Below are positions 15,199-23,128 of a stretch of 34,535 bases of DNA, one piece after another; position 1 is the first letter of the stretch; the number at the start of each line of letters is the position of its first letter. The translations under genes were made by a program, and so were the position numbers. The notes under the pieces are model-generated. The model ran no database searches. It saw only the letters and a list, made by a program, of their open reading frames with translations, and was not told where the DNA came from. The stretch comes from SG8-41 sp035456985 (GTDB lineage Bacteria > Pseudomonadota > Gammaproteobacteria > Burkholderiales > SG8-41), in contig DATICE010000184.1 of assembly GCA_035456985.1 (NCBI GenBank), positions 1-34,535 on the forward strand, read 5' to 3'.

Positions 15199-16881
15199 TT
15201 GGAAGGCGGGATCGTAAGGAAGAAGGCAAGCGGCGGGGCGCGCGGAACGCCCAAGGGCCGCCCGGTCGACCCGCGAGCGCTCGCCGAGATCAAGGCATTG
15301 CTGGGAGACGAGCCGCGGCGGCGGGATCTCCTGATCGAGCACCTGCACCGCGTCCAGGACCACTACGGGCACATCGCGGCGCGCCATCTCGTTGCGCTCG
15401 CGCATGAAATGCGGCTCGCGACGACCGAGGTCTACGAGGTCGCCACGTTCTACCACCACTTCGACGTCGTGAAGGAGGGGGACGTGGCGCCGCCCGCGCT
15501 CACCGTGCGGGTCTGCGATTCCCTCTCGTGCGAGCTCGCGGGCGCGCGCAGCCTGATGGCGGATCTCGGGCGGGCGCTCGGGGCGGGCGTGCGCGTCATT
15601 CCGGCGCCCTGCGTGGGGCGGTGCGAGCAGGCGCCGGTCGCGGTCGTGGGGCAGAACCCGGTCGCGCAGGCGACGGTGCAAAAGGTGAAGCCCCTCGTCG
15701 CGGGCCGGAAGACGAAGTGCCCGGTTGCGAAATACATCGGCTATGCGCAGTACCGCAAGGGAGGCGGCTACCGTATCGCCGCCGAGTGCCTGGCGGGCAA
15801 GCGCGACGCAGAGACCATCATGAAGACCCTGGAGGATTCGGCCCTGCGCGGGCTTGGCGGCGCAGGATTCCCTGCCGGGCGCAAGTGGCGGATCGTGCGG
15901 GCGGAGAAAGCGCCGCGGCTCCTCGCGATCAACATCGACGAGGGCGAGCCCGGGACCTTCAAGGACCGCGTTTACCTCGAGCGCGACCCTCACCGCTTTC
16001 TCGAGGGCGCGATCATTGCGGCCTGGACCGTTCAGATCTCTGAAATCTACATCTACCTGCGCGACGAGTATGCCGGTTGCCGCGAAATCCTCGAGCGCGA
16101 GCTGAAAGCGCTCCAGGCCGATCCGCCGTGCCCGTTGCCGCCGATCTTCCTCCGCCGCGGCGCGGGGGCCTATATCTGCGGCGAAGAATCCGCGATGATC
16201 GAATCGATCGAGGGCAAGCGCGGCATGCCGCGGCTGCGGCCGCCCTATGTTGCGCAGGTGGGCCTCTTCGGCTATCCCACTCTCGAGCACAACATGGAGA
16301 CGCTGCACTGGGTGCGCGAGATCCTGGAGAAAGGCGCGGACTGGTTCGCCTCCCAGGGCCGCCACGGCCGCAAAGGGCTGCGTTCGTTTTCGGTGTCGGG
16401 ACGCGTGAAGAAACCCGGCGTGCATCTCGCGCCTGCCGGCATCACGGTGAAGGAGCTGATCGAGGAGTACTGCGGCGGCATGCTGGCCGGCCACAGGTTC
16501 TACGCCTATCTCCCGGGAGGCGCATCCGGCGGCATACTCCCCGCCTCGATGGGCGACATCCCGCTCGACTTCGACACACTCAACCAGTACGGTTGCTTCA
16601 TCGGATCGGCGGCGATCATGATCCTGTCCGACCAGGATAAGGCGCGCGCGGCAGCGGCCAACGTGATGAAGTTCTTCGCCGAGGAATCGTGCGGTCAATG
16701 CACGCCCTGCCGCGTCGGTACCGCGAAAGCGCTCGGGCTCATGGAGAAACCGCGCTGGGACCGGGGCCTGCTCGAGGAACTTTCGGTCGCAATGGCGGAC
16801 GCATCCATATGCGGGCTGGGACAGGCGGCACCCAACCCGATACGCTGCGTGGTCAAATACTTTCCCAAGGAAGTCGAGTGA
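15199..16881 (+). CDS. fdh1B: NAD-linked formate dehydrogenase beta subunit (NuoE-NuoF fusion)
   Basis: A 560-residue diaphorase subunit fusing two Complex-I-like parts. Residues about 25-170 are NuoE-like, with a [2Fe-2S] ligand set Cys106, Cys111, Cys138 and Cys142 (VCDSLSC, APCVGRC). Residues about 185-555 are NuoF-like: GLGGAGFPAGRKW (218-230) for FMN/NAD, INIDEGEPGTFKDR, GAGAYICGEESAM (321-333), and a [4Fe-4S] set Cys498, Cys501, Cys504, Cys538 (ESCGQCTPCR, SICGL). It takes electrons from the alpha subunit and reduces NAD+. The start is TTG 15199, 4 nt after AGGAGG (15189-15194); no better start keeps the frame. The fused form and its size (about 61 kDa) recall the two-subunit Methylobacterium Fdh1. 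It is followed after 29 bp by the alpha gene. Confidence 0.92.
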   Translation: MEGGIVRKKASGGARGTPKGRPVDPRALAEIKALLGDEPRRRDLLIEHLHRVQDHYGHIAARHLVALAHEMRLATTEVYEVATFYHHFDVVKEGDVAPPALTVRVCDSLSCELAGARSLMADLGRALGAGVRVIPAPCVGRCEQAPVAVVGQNPVAQATVQKVKPLVAGRKTKCPVAKYIGYAQYRKGGGYRIAAECLAGKRDAETIMKTLEDSALRGLGGAGFPAGRKWRIVRAEKAPRLLAINIDEGEPGTFKDRVYLERDPHRFLEGAIIAAWTVQISEIYIYLRDEYAGCREILERELKALQADPPCPLPPIFLRRGAGAYICGEESAMIESIEGKRGMPRLRPPYVAQVGLFGYPTLEHNMETLHWVREILEKGADWFASQGRHGRKGLRSFSVSGRVKKPGVHLAPAGITVKELIEEYCGGMLAGHRFYAYLPGGASGGILPASMGDIPLDFDTLNQYGCFIGSAAIMILSDQDKARAAAANVMKFFAEESCGQCTPCRVGTAKALGLMEKPRWDRGLLEELSVAMADASICGLGQAAPNPIRCVVKYFPKEVE

Positions 16882-16910
16882 AGCTGAAAGCGCATGGCGG
16901 GAGCTGAACG

Positions 16911-19724
16911 ATGACCGGAATGACGAAGGACGAGCTGAACGCGATGCCGGTGGAATTCAGGCTGAACGGCCGGGATGTGGTGGGTCACACCGGCGAGACC
17001 ATCATCCAGACCGCCCGGCGCTACGGCGTCGAGATTCCGCACCTCTGCTACAAGGACGGGCTCCGCCCGGATGGCAACTGCCGCGCGTGCATGGTGGAAA
17101 TCAAGGGCGAGCGCGTGCTGACGCCTTCGTGCTGCCGCAAGCCAACCAAGGGGATGGAGGTATTCACCGACAACGCGCGCGCGCTGGCGTCCCAGAAAAT
17201 GGTGCTCGAGCTGCTGCTCTCCGACATGCCGCGCGAGCGCTTCACGCTCGACTCGGAGCTCGACCGTTGGGCGCGCAAGCTCAAGGTCGGAAGTCCGCGG
17301 TTTGCGCCGCGCCACCAGCCGCAGGCCGATCTCTCCCATCACGGGATCGCGGTCAACCTCGACTCCTGCATCCAGTGCACGCGGTGCCTGCGCGCCTGCC
17401 GCGAGGAGCAGGTGAACGACGTGATCGGCTACGCCTTCCGCGGCGAGCATTCGAAGATCGTCTTCGATCTTGACGACCCGATGGGCGAGTCCACGTGCGT
17501 TGCCTGCGGCGAGTGCGTGCAGGCGTGCCCGACCGGGGCGCTGATGCCCGCACGCAAGGTGGGTCTCGTCAAGCCTGACAAGCAGGTGCACTCGGTGTGT
17601 CCCTACTGCGGGGTCGGGTGCCAGCTTACCTATGCCATCAAGGACAACAGGATCCTCTACGTCGACGGGCGCGACGGGCCGTCGAATCACGGCCGGCTGT
17701 GCGTGAAAGGCCGCTATGGCTTCGATTACGTGCACCACAGGCAACGGCTCCTGCGCCCGCTCATCCGCAAGCCGGGCACGCCCAAGCATGCCGACTTCAC
17801 GATGGACCCCGCGAATCCGCTGGAGCATTTCCGCGAGGCGAGCTGGGAAGAAGCGCTCGACCTTGCCGCCGGCAAGCTGAAGGCGATCCGCGACGCGCAT
17901 GGCAAGCACGCACTCGCAGGCTTCGGCTCGGCGAAGGGCACCAACGAGGAAGCGTACTTGTTTCAGAAGCTGGTGCGAACCGGCTTCGGCTCGAACAACG
18001 TGGATCACTGCACGCGACTGTGCCACGCGTCGAGCGTCGCCGCGCTGATGGAAGGCATCAACTCGGGCGCCGTGTCGAACCAGGTGAACGACGTGGCGCG
18101 CGCCGAAGTGATCTTTCTCATCGGCGCGAACCCGGTCTCCAACCACCCGGTGGCGGCGACCTGGATCAAGAATGCCGCCAAGCGCGGCGCGAAGCTGATC
18201 TACGCCGATCCGCGGCGTTCGGAGCTGTCGCGCCACGCGCACATCATGCTGCAGTTCAAGCCCGACACCGATGTCGCGCTGCTGAACGCGATGATGCATA
18301 CCATCGTGCACGAGGAGCTCGTCAACGAGAGTTTCATCAAGTCGCGCACCCTCGGCTACGAGGAGTTGAAGAAGAACGTCGCCGGATACAGCCCCGAGGC
18401 AATGGCACCGATATGCGGCATCCCGGCCGAGACCATCCGGGAGGTTGCGCGCCTGTACGCCACGGCGAAGAGCGCGATGATCCTGTGGGGCATGGGCATC
18501 TCGCAGCATATCCACGGCACTGACAACGCGCGCTGCCTGATCGCGCTCACCATGATCACGGGCCAGATCGGCCGGCCCGGCACCGGGCTCCATCCCCTGC
18601 GCGGCCAGAACAACGTTCAGGGCGCCTCCGATTCGGGCCTGATCCCGATGGTGTTCCCCGACTACCAGCGGGTTGATAACGCCCAGGCGCGGGCGCGCTT
18701 CGAGAGCCTGTGGGGCACCGCGCTCGATCCCAAGCCGGGCTTGACCGTCGTCGAGATCGTGCATGCGGTGCTCGACGGAAGCATCCGCGGCATGTACGTG
18801 ATGGGCGAGAACCCGGCCATGTCGGATCCCGACGCGCACCACGCGCGCGAGGCGCTCGCGAAGCTCGAGCACCTCGTCGTGCAGGAGATCTTCCTCACCG
18901 AGACCTGCTACTACGCCGACGTGATCCTGCCTGCGACGGCATGGCCCGAGAAGGTGGGCACCGTCACCAACACGGACCGCATGGTGCAGCTCGGCCGCAA
19001 GGCGCTGGAGCCGCCGGGCGAAGCGAAGGAAGACCTGTGGATCATCCAGGAGATCGCGCGGCGCATCGGACTCGACTGGAACTACGCGGGGCCGCGCGAG
19101 GTGTTCAACGAGATGCGCAAGGGCATGAACTCGATTGCCGGCATCACCTGGGAGCGGCTGGAAGCGGAAAGCTGCGTTACCTACCCCTGCGAACAGGAGG
19201 GCGACCCCGGGGAGCCAGTGGTGTTCGTCGACAAGTTTCCGACGCCGACCGGGCGCGCCAAGCTGGTGCCGGCCGACATCATTCCGGCCGCCGAGCGGCC
19301 CGACCGCGAGTTTCCGTTCGTCCTCATCACCGGGCGGCAACTCGAGCACTGGCACACCGGGGCGATCACCCGTCGCGCCAGCGTGCTCGACGCGATCGAG
19401 CCCGAGCCCACCGCGTCGCTGCACCCGCTCGATCTCGACGCGATTGGCGCCAAGCCTGGCGACGTGATCACCGTCGAATCGCGGCGCGGCATCATCTCGC
19501 TCTACGCGCGCGCCGACGACGGCACGCCGCGCGGCTCGGTGTTCGTCCCGTTCTGCTTCTACGAGGCGGCGGCGAATCTGCTCACCAACCCGGCGCTTGA
19601 TCCTTTCGGCAAGATACCGGAGTTCAAGTACTGCGCGGTGAAGGTGATGCGCGGGGGGGAACTCACGCCGCGCACGAGCTTCGGCGGCGGCCAGGCGCTC
19701 GCCGAACTGGAGCGCAGCAGTTAG
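16911..19724 (+). CDS. fdh1A: Formate dehydrogenase alpha subunit (Mo/W-bis-MGD, cysteine type)
   Basis: A 937-residue catalytic subunit that oxidises formate to CO2 in the cytoplasm. Order of domains: an N-terminal [2Fe-2S] domain with Cys46, Cys57, Cys60 and Cys74; two ferredoxin-type [4Fe-4S] sets (Cys153/156/159/163 and 196/199/202/206, the latter CVACGECVQACP); a [4Fe-4S] next to the metal (Cys230, Cys233, Cys237, Cys264); then the molybdopterin domains. The metal ligand is Cys371 in DHCTRLCHASSV, with His372 beside it, so it is the cysteine and not the selenocysteine form. Between Cys75 and Cys153 there is no cysteine, so the His/Cys3-ligated cluster of NuoG-like subunits is absent. The ATG at 16911 has GGGAG upstream. 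Mo or W cannot be told apart from sequence. No fdhD or fdsD-like gene lies in the window. Confidence 0.95.
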   Translation: MTGMTKDELNAMPVEFRLNGRDVVGHTGETIIQTARRYGVEIPHLCYKDGLRPDGNCRACMVEIKGERVLTPSCCRKPTKGMEVFTDNARALASQKMVLELLLSDMPRERFTLDSELDRWARKLKVGSPRFAPRHQPQADLSHHGIAVNLDSCIQCTRCLRACREEQVNDVIGYAFRGEHSKIVFDLDDPMGESTCVACGECVQACPTGALMPARKVGLVKPDKQVHSVCPYCGVGCQLTYAIKDNRILYVDGRDGPSNHGRLCVKGRYGFDYVHHRQRLLRPLIRKPGTPKHADFTMDPANPLEHFREASWEEALDLAAGKLKAIRDAHGKHALAGFGSAKGTNEEAYLFQKLVRTGFGSNNVDHCTRLCHASSVAALMEGINSGAVSNQVNDVARAEVIFLIGANPVSNHPVAATWIKNAAKRGAKLIYADPRRSELSRHAHIMLQFKPDTDVALLNAMMHTIVHEELVNESFIKSRTLGYEELKKNVAGYSPEAMAPICGIPAETIREVARLYATAKSAMILWGMGISQHIHGTDNARCLIALTMITGQIGRPGTGLHPLRGQNNVQGASDSGLIPMVFPDYQRVDNAQARARFESLWGTALDPKPGLTVVEIVHAVLDGSIRGMYVMGENPAMSDPDAHHAREALAKLEHLVVQEIFLTETCYYADVILPATAWPEKVGTVTNTDRMVQLGRKALEPPGEAKEDLWIIQEIARRIGLDWNYAGPREVFNEMRKGMNSIAGITWERLEAESCVTYPCEQEGDPGEPVVFVDKFPTPTGRAKLVPADIIPAAERPDREFPFVLITGRQLEHWHTGAITRRASVLDAIEPEPTASLHPLDLDAIGAKPGDVITVESRRGIISLYARADDGTPRGSVFVPFCFYEAAANLLTNPALDPFGKIPEFKYCAVKVMRGGELTPRTSFGGGQALAELERSS

Positions 19725-19773
19725 CTGCGGGCGGGTCCTGTTCCCCCACCCGGCTTCCTCGCCCGTAGAATCG

Positions 19774-19918
19774 TGGGCGGGTGGCAGATCGGTTGGGATC
19801 TGATTCCGGATCTTCCGGTACTGGTACTGACTCAAGAAAACGAGTTGTCATGATCAATTGACCATGTGGGCAGGGAAGATCCGGGAAAGATCACAACCGG
19901 TCTGACAGGACCCGCCCA
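19774..19918 (+). promoter_or_regulatory. Long imperfect hairpin (structured leader) between formate dehydrogenase and fhs
   Basis: A 43-nt arm (19774-19816) is the imperfect reverse complement of 19874-19918, with a 57-nt loop. The inner part is a perfect 11-bp stem, CCGGATCTTCC (19806-19816) with GGAAGATCCGG (19874-19884). Further matched blocks are GATCT/AGATC, CGGTTG/CAACCG and GGGCGGGT/ACCCGCCC. The outer 3' strand CAGGACCCGCCC (19906-19917) is also a perfect 12-bp partner of GGGCGGGTCCTG at 19729-19740, directly after the dehydrogenase stop, so two folds compete for it. No T-run follows, so it is not a standard terminator. It ends 34 bp before the fhs ATG. Role is unknown: leader switch, mRNA processing/stabilising element, or a repeat remnant. 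Confidence 0.55.
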
Positions 19919-19951
19919 TAAAGCGCTTTCTCAAAGGGAGAGGAACAAGAA

Positions 19952-21628
19952 ATGCCATTGTCCGACATCGAAATCGCCCAGCAGGCGAAGCTGCTGCGCG
20001 TCAGCAAGATTGCCGAGAAGCTGGGCATACCCGAGGAGCACCTTGTGCCCTACGGCCACTACAAGGCCAAGGTAGCACTCGGGTTCATCGACAGCCTGAA
20101 GAACCGCAAGGACGGGAAGCTGATCCTGGTAACCGCGATCACGCCAACGCCTGCGGGGGAGGGCAAGACCACCACCACCGTCGGGTTGGGAGACGCGCTC
20201 AACAAGATTGGCAAGAAAGCCATACTCTGCCTGAGAGAACCGAGCCTCGGGCCGGTGTTCGGCATGAAGGGCGGCGCTGCCGGCGGCGGATATGCCCAGG
20301 TCGTGCCGATGGAGGACATCAACCTGCATTTCACCGGCGACTTCAGTGCCATTGGCCTCGCCAACAATCTGCTCGCGGCGGCGATCGACAACCATATCCA
20401 CCACGGCAACGAGCTCGGCATCGACGTGCGGCGCATCGCCTGGAAGCGCGTGGTGGACATGAACGACCGGGCATTGCGCGACATCGTGGTCTCGCTCGGC
20501 GGGCCGGGCAACGGTTTCCCGCGCCAGGACGGCTTCGACATCGTGGTGGCGTCCGAGATCATGGCAATTTTCTGCCTGGCGACTTCGCTCAAGGACCTGA
20601 AGACCCGTCTTGGCAACATTGTCGTCGGCTATACCCGGGACCAGAAACCGGTGCGCGCCAAGGATCTCAAGGTGCATGGCGCGATGACGGTGCTGCTGAA
20701 AGACGCGCTTGCGCCCAACCTGGTGCAGACGCTGGAGAACAACCCCGCGTTCATCCATGGCGGGCCGTTCGCCAACATCGCGCACGGCTGCAACTCCGTC
20801 ATTGCCACCCAGACCGCCCTGAAGCTCGCCGATTACGTCGTCACCGAGGCCGGGTTTGGCGCGGACCTCGGCGCGGAGAAATTCATCGACATCAAGTGCC
20901 GCAAGTCGGGACTGAGGCCGGATGCGGTGGTGATCGTGGCGACCGTGCGCGCCCTCAAATATCACGGTGGCGTCGACCTCAAGGAAGTCAACAAGGAGAA
21001 CCTGTCGGCGCTGGAGAAGGGCATCACCAACCTCGAGCGCCACGTCAACAACGTGCGCAACCACTACGGGCTGCCGTGCGTGGTATCGATCAACCGCTTC
21101 AATTTCGATACTCCTGCTGAAATTGACCTGCTCAAGAGGAAGATGGCGCATCACGAAGCGCCGGTGATCCTGGCAACGCACTGGGCGGACGGCGGCAAGG
21201 GAGCGGAGCAGGTCGCGCGCACCGTGGTCGATCTGATCGAAAAGGTGCCGTCAAACTTCAAATTCGTCTATGAGGACTCGCTTCCCCTGTGGGAGAAGAT
21301 CAAGACCGTCGCCACCAAGATCTACGGCGCAAGCGAAGTCACCGGGGATGCCAAGGTGCGCGGCCAGATCAAGAAGTTGCAGGAAGATGGCTACGGCCAC
21401 TACCCAGTGTGCGTAGCAAAGACCCAGTACTCGTTTTCGACCGATCCGCAGTTGCGGGCGGCGCCCTCCGGCCATGTGATCAACGTCCGCGAGGTGCGGC
21501 TCGCCGCCGGTGCCGAGTTCGTCGTCATGGTGTGTGGCGACGTCATGACCATGCCGGGGCTGCCCAAGGTGCCCTCGGCGGAAAAGATCGATCTCACCGA
21601 CGAGGGCAAGGTCGTCGGACTGTTTTGA
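19952..21628 (+). CDS. fhs: Formate-tetrahydrofolate ligase
   Basis: A 558-residue enzyme joining formate to tetrahydrofolate with ATP to give 10-formyl-THF. The N-terminal MPLSDIEIAQQAKLLRVSKI block, the P-loop TPTPAGEGKTTTTVGLGD (64-81), LREPSLGPVFGMKGGAAGGG and NLHFTGDFSAI are all signatures, and the C-terminus holds GDVMTMPGLPKVPSAEKIDL. Length is standard (about 555-560). AAAGGGAGAGGAA provides the ribosome site. It sits 227 bp after the formate dehydrogenase, behind the long hairpin. Formate from oxalate can thus either be oxidised for NADH by the dehydrogenase or assimilated into the folate C1 pool here. No promoter is evident, so read-through from the upstream operon is likely. Confidence 0.97.
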   Translation: MPLSDIEIAQQAKLLRVSKIAEKLGIPEEHLVPYGHYKAKVALGFIDSLKNRKDGKLILVTAITPTPAGEGKTTTTVGLGDALNKIGKKAILCLREPSLGPVFGMKGGAAGGGYAQVVPMEDINLHFTGDFSAIGLANNLLAAAIDNHIHHGNELGIDVRRIAWKRVVDMNDRALRDIVVSLGGPGNGFPRQDGFDIVVASEIMAIFCLATSLKDLKTRLGNIVVGYTRDQKPVRAKDLKVHGAMTVLLKDALAPNLVQTLENNPAFIHGGPFANIAHGCNSVIATQTALKLADYVVTEAGFGADLGAEKFIDIKCRKSGLRPDAVVIVATVRALKYHGGVDLKEVNKENLSALEKGITNLERHVNNVRNHYGLPCVVSINRFNFDTPAEIDLLKRKMAHHEAPVILATHWADGGKGAEQVARTVVDLIEKVPSNFKFVYEDSLPLWEKIKTVATKIYGASEVTGDAKVRGQIKKLQEDGYGHYPVCVAKTQYSFSTDPQLRAAPSGHVINVREVRLAAGAEFVVMVCGDVMTMPGLPKVPSAEKIDLTDEGKVVGLF

Positions 21629-21633
21629 TCCGG

Positions 21634-21639
21634 TATAAT
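21634..21639 (+). promoter_or_regulatory. Consensus -10 (TATAAT) before the TerC-family gene
   Basis: A perfect TATAAT begins 6 bp after the fhs stop. No acceptable -35 is visible at 16-18 bp spacing because that DNA is the end of fhs. It may act as a weak internal promoter. I looked for a manganese (yybP-ykoY) riboswitch, frequent before TerC-type genes, and saw none in the 65 bp available. Confidence 0.35.
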
Positions 21640-21704
21640 CCGGCGCGCCCGAGGCGGCGCCGCGGCGTCATGGGCGCCGGCGCAACGAGGAGAAACCTCG
21701 AACA

Positions 21705-22445
21705 ATGGATTTCGTGAACGAGCTGCAATCCGCCGCATTCTGGGTCGGGTTGTGGCAGATCATCCTGGTCAACATCGTGCTCTCCGGCGACAACGCGGTG
21801 GTGATCGCGCTCGCCGCTCGCTCGCTGCCGCCGAAACAGCAGACGCAGGCGGTGTTCTGGGGCGCCGGCGCGGCGGTCGTGATGCGGATCATACTCACCG
21901 TCGTCGCGGTGGAGCTGCTGCGGTGGCCGTGGTTGAAGCTCGTCGGCGCGGCGCTGCTGCTGTGGATCGCGGTGAAGTTGCTGCTGCCGGAGGACGGCGA
22001 CGATGGCGACGTGGCGTCAAGCGAGAACCTGTGGGCCGCGATCAAGACCATACTGATCGCCGACCTGGTGATGAGTCTCGACAACGTGATCGCCGTCGCG
22101 GCGGCCGCCAAAGGCAGCCTGCTGCTGCTCGTCCTCGGGCTCGCGATCAGCATCCCGCTGGTTATCTTCGGCGCCACCATGCTGATGAAGGTGATGGATC
22201 GCTTTCCCATCATCATCACCATCGGCGCGGGGTTGCTCGGTTGGGTGGCAGGAGATATGGCCGCCACCGATCCCGTGCTGAAGGACTGGGTGGACGCCAA
22301 TGCCGCCTGGCTGCATTGGGGAGCGCCGGTGGCGGGGGCGATATTCGTCGTGGCCGCCGGCAAGTGGCTGGCCGCGCGCGCCGAGGCCGCGCGCAAGGAA
22401 GTCGTGGACCTCGGCGAGGGCAGCGAGACGGGAGCGCCGCGCTGA
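21705..22445 (+). CDS. TerC-family integral membrane protein
   Basis: A 246-residue protein with about seven transmembrane segments. The hallmark motifs are NIVLSGDNAVVIALAARSLP (24-43) and the mirrored LIADLVMSLDNVIAVAAAAK in the second half; both carry the in-membrane acidic residues of the TerC/LysE-like fold. Family members export metal ions, mainly manganese, and protect loaded secretory proteins; some are tied to tellurite resistance. An acidic DGDDGD loop sits between the halves. The start ATG has GAGGAGA about 14 nt upstream and a weak closer site. It lies 76 bp after fhs in the same direction and before a universal stress gene, with no metabolic link to oxalate that I can see. Confidence 0.9.
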   Translation: MDFVNELQSAAFWVGLWQIILVNIVLSGDNAVVIALAARSLPPKQQTQAVFWGAGAAVVMRIILTVVAVELLRWPWLKLVGAALLLWIAVKLLLPEDGDDGDVASSENLWAAIKTILIADLVMSLDNVIAVAAAAKGSLLLLVLGLAISIPLVIFGATMLMKVMDRFPIIITIGAGLLGWVAGDMAATDPVLKDWVDANAAWLHWGAPVAGAIFVVAAGKWLAARAEAARKEVVDLGEGSETGAPR

Positions 22446-22508
22446 CGGGAGTACCTTCCCCGGCCACGGCTCGCCCGGGAAAATGAATGCGTGATCGGGG
22501 GCAGACTG

Positions 22509-22940
22509 ATGCTTAAATTCTTGGTGGCGGTGGACGGATCGGCGCCGTCGGGTCGCGCCGTAGACCATTTGATCAGGCACGTGGGCTTGCTCAAGGAAGC
22601 GGCCGAAATCCACCTGCTCAACGTGCAGCACGCGATTCCCTACGGCAGCCGGGTGACTTCCGTGGTCGGTCACGATAAGATCGCCCAGTTTCACCGCGAG
22701 GAGGGAATGGCGGCGCTCAAGGCCGCCATGCAGAAACTCGACGCCGCAGGAATCAAGTATCACCATCACATCGGCGTGGGGCAGGAGGCCGAAGTCATTT
22801 GCCAGTACGCACGGGAGAAGGGGTGTGACCACGTCATCATGGGCACACGCGGCCTGGGCTCGATGTCGAGCCTCGTGCTGGGATCCGTGGCTACCAAGGT
22901 GCTCCACCTGTCGCCGGTGCCGGTGCTCTTGGTGAAGTGA
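22509..22940 (+). CDS. Universal stress protein (UspA family), second copy
   Basis: A 143-residue protein starting MLKFLVAVDGSAPSGRAVDH. The ATP-binding pattern is VIMGTRGLGSMSSLVLGSVA, ending in LSPVPVLLVK. The ATG at 22509 follows GGGGGCAG; the frame could extend to a GTG at 22491, which gives only six unsupported residues. It differs clearly from the paralogue at 12093, so this is not a recent duplication. It lies 63 bp after the TerC gene and 188 bp before tctC; the latter gap carries the Crp/Fnr-type operator, so the stress gene ends the preceding unit. Confidence 0.9.
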   Translation: MLKFLVAVDGSAPSGRAVDHLIRHVGLLKEAAEIHLLNVQHAIPYGSRVTSVVGHDKIAQFHREEGMAALKAAMQKLDAAGIKYHHHIGVGQEAEVICQYAREKGCDHVIMGTRGLGSMSSLVLGSVATKVLHLSPVPVLLVK

Positions 22941-23005
22941 CGCCGGAGAAGGCGCGTCTGTTGCAGCGCAACAACCCGCGCATCTTCGCACTGACCACCG
23001 GAAAA

Positions 23006-23019
23006 TTGACCTCGGTCAA
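23006..23019. promoter_or_regulatory. Crp/Fnr-family operator TTGAC-N4-GTCAA upstream of tctC
   Basis: TTGACCTCGGTCAA is a perfect inverted repeat centred 116 bp upstream of the tctC ATG. Candidate -10 elements downstream are TATTTT (23045-23050) and CATAAT (23056-23061), placing the site at about -44 or -55 from the start. The same palindrome stands before sucC and in the regulator-oxc gap. The centre CTCG is the reverse complement of the CGAG centre in the oxc copy, so those two sites are identical when read on opposite strands. Confidence 0.78.
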
Positions 23020-23128
23020 TGGAACTCAGATCGGGATGCCGCAGTATTTTTCGGTCATAATAATGTGCGTAGGTCTCAGTCGGGCCGCGCAAAAGCGGCT
23101 TGTTTCTCATAACTAGGAGGAGTCAAAC

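Noticed and set aside
16695..19835. A 1046-codon open frame on the minus strand across the formate dehydrogenase alpha gene
   Set aside because: Arg, His, Ala and Gly rich with no domain; it is a shadow produced by high-GC third positions of the real gene, whose metal and cluster motifs are complete. The same holds for long opposite-strand frames at 5468-7180, 24792-26612 and 27014-29212.
19848..19867. Fourth Crp/Fnr-type site before fhs (TTGTC..ATCAA and TCAATTGACC)
   Set aside because: The half-sites are not spaced by 4 bp; the sequence fits the tip of the long hairpin instead.
19725..19951. Tetrahydrofolate riboswitch before fhs
   Set aside because: The gap folds into a long hairpin, but I cannot find the conserved core of either known THF riboswitch class; reported instead as an unexplained structure.
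21629..21704. Manganese riboswitch (yybP-ykoY) before the TerC-family gene
   Set aside because: Only 76 bp are available and the conserved core is not visible.
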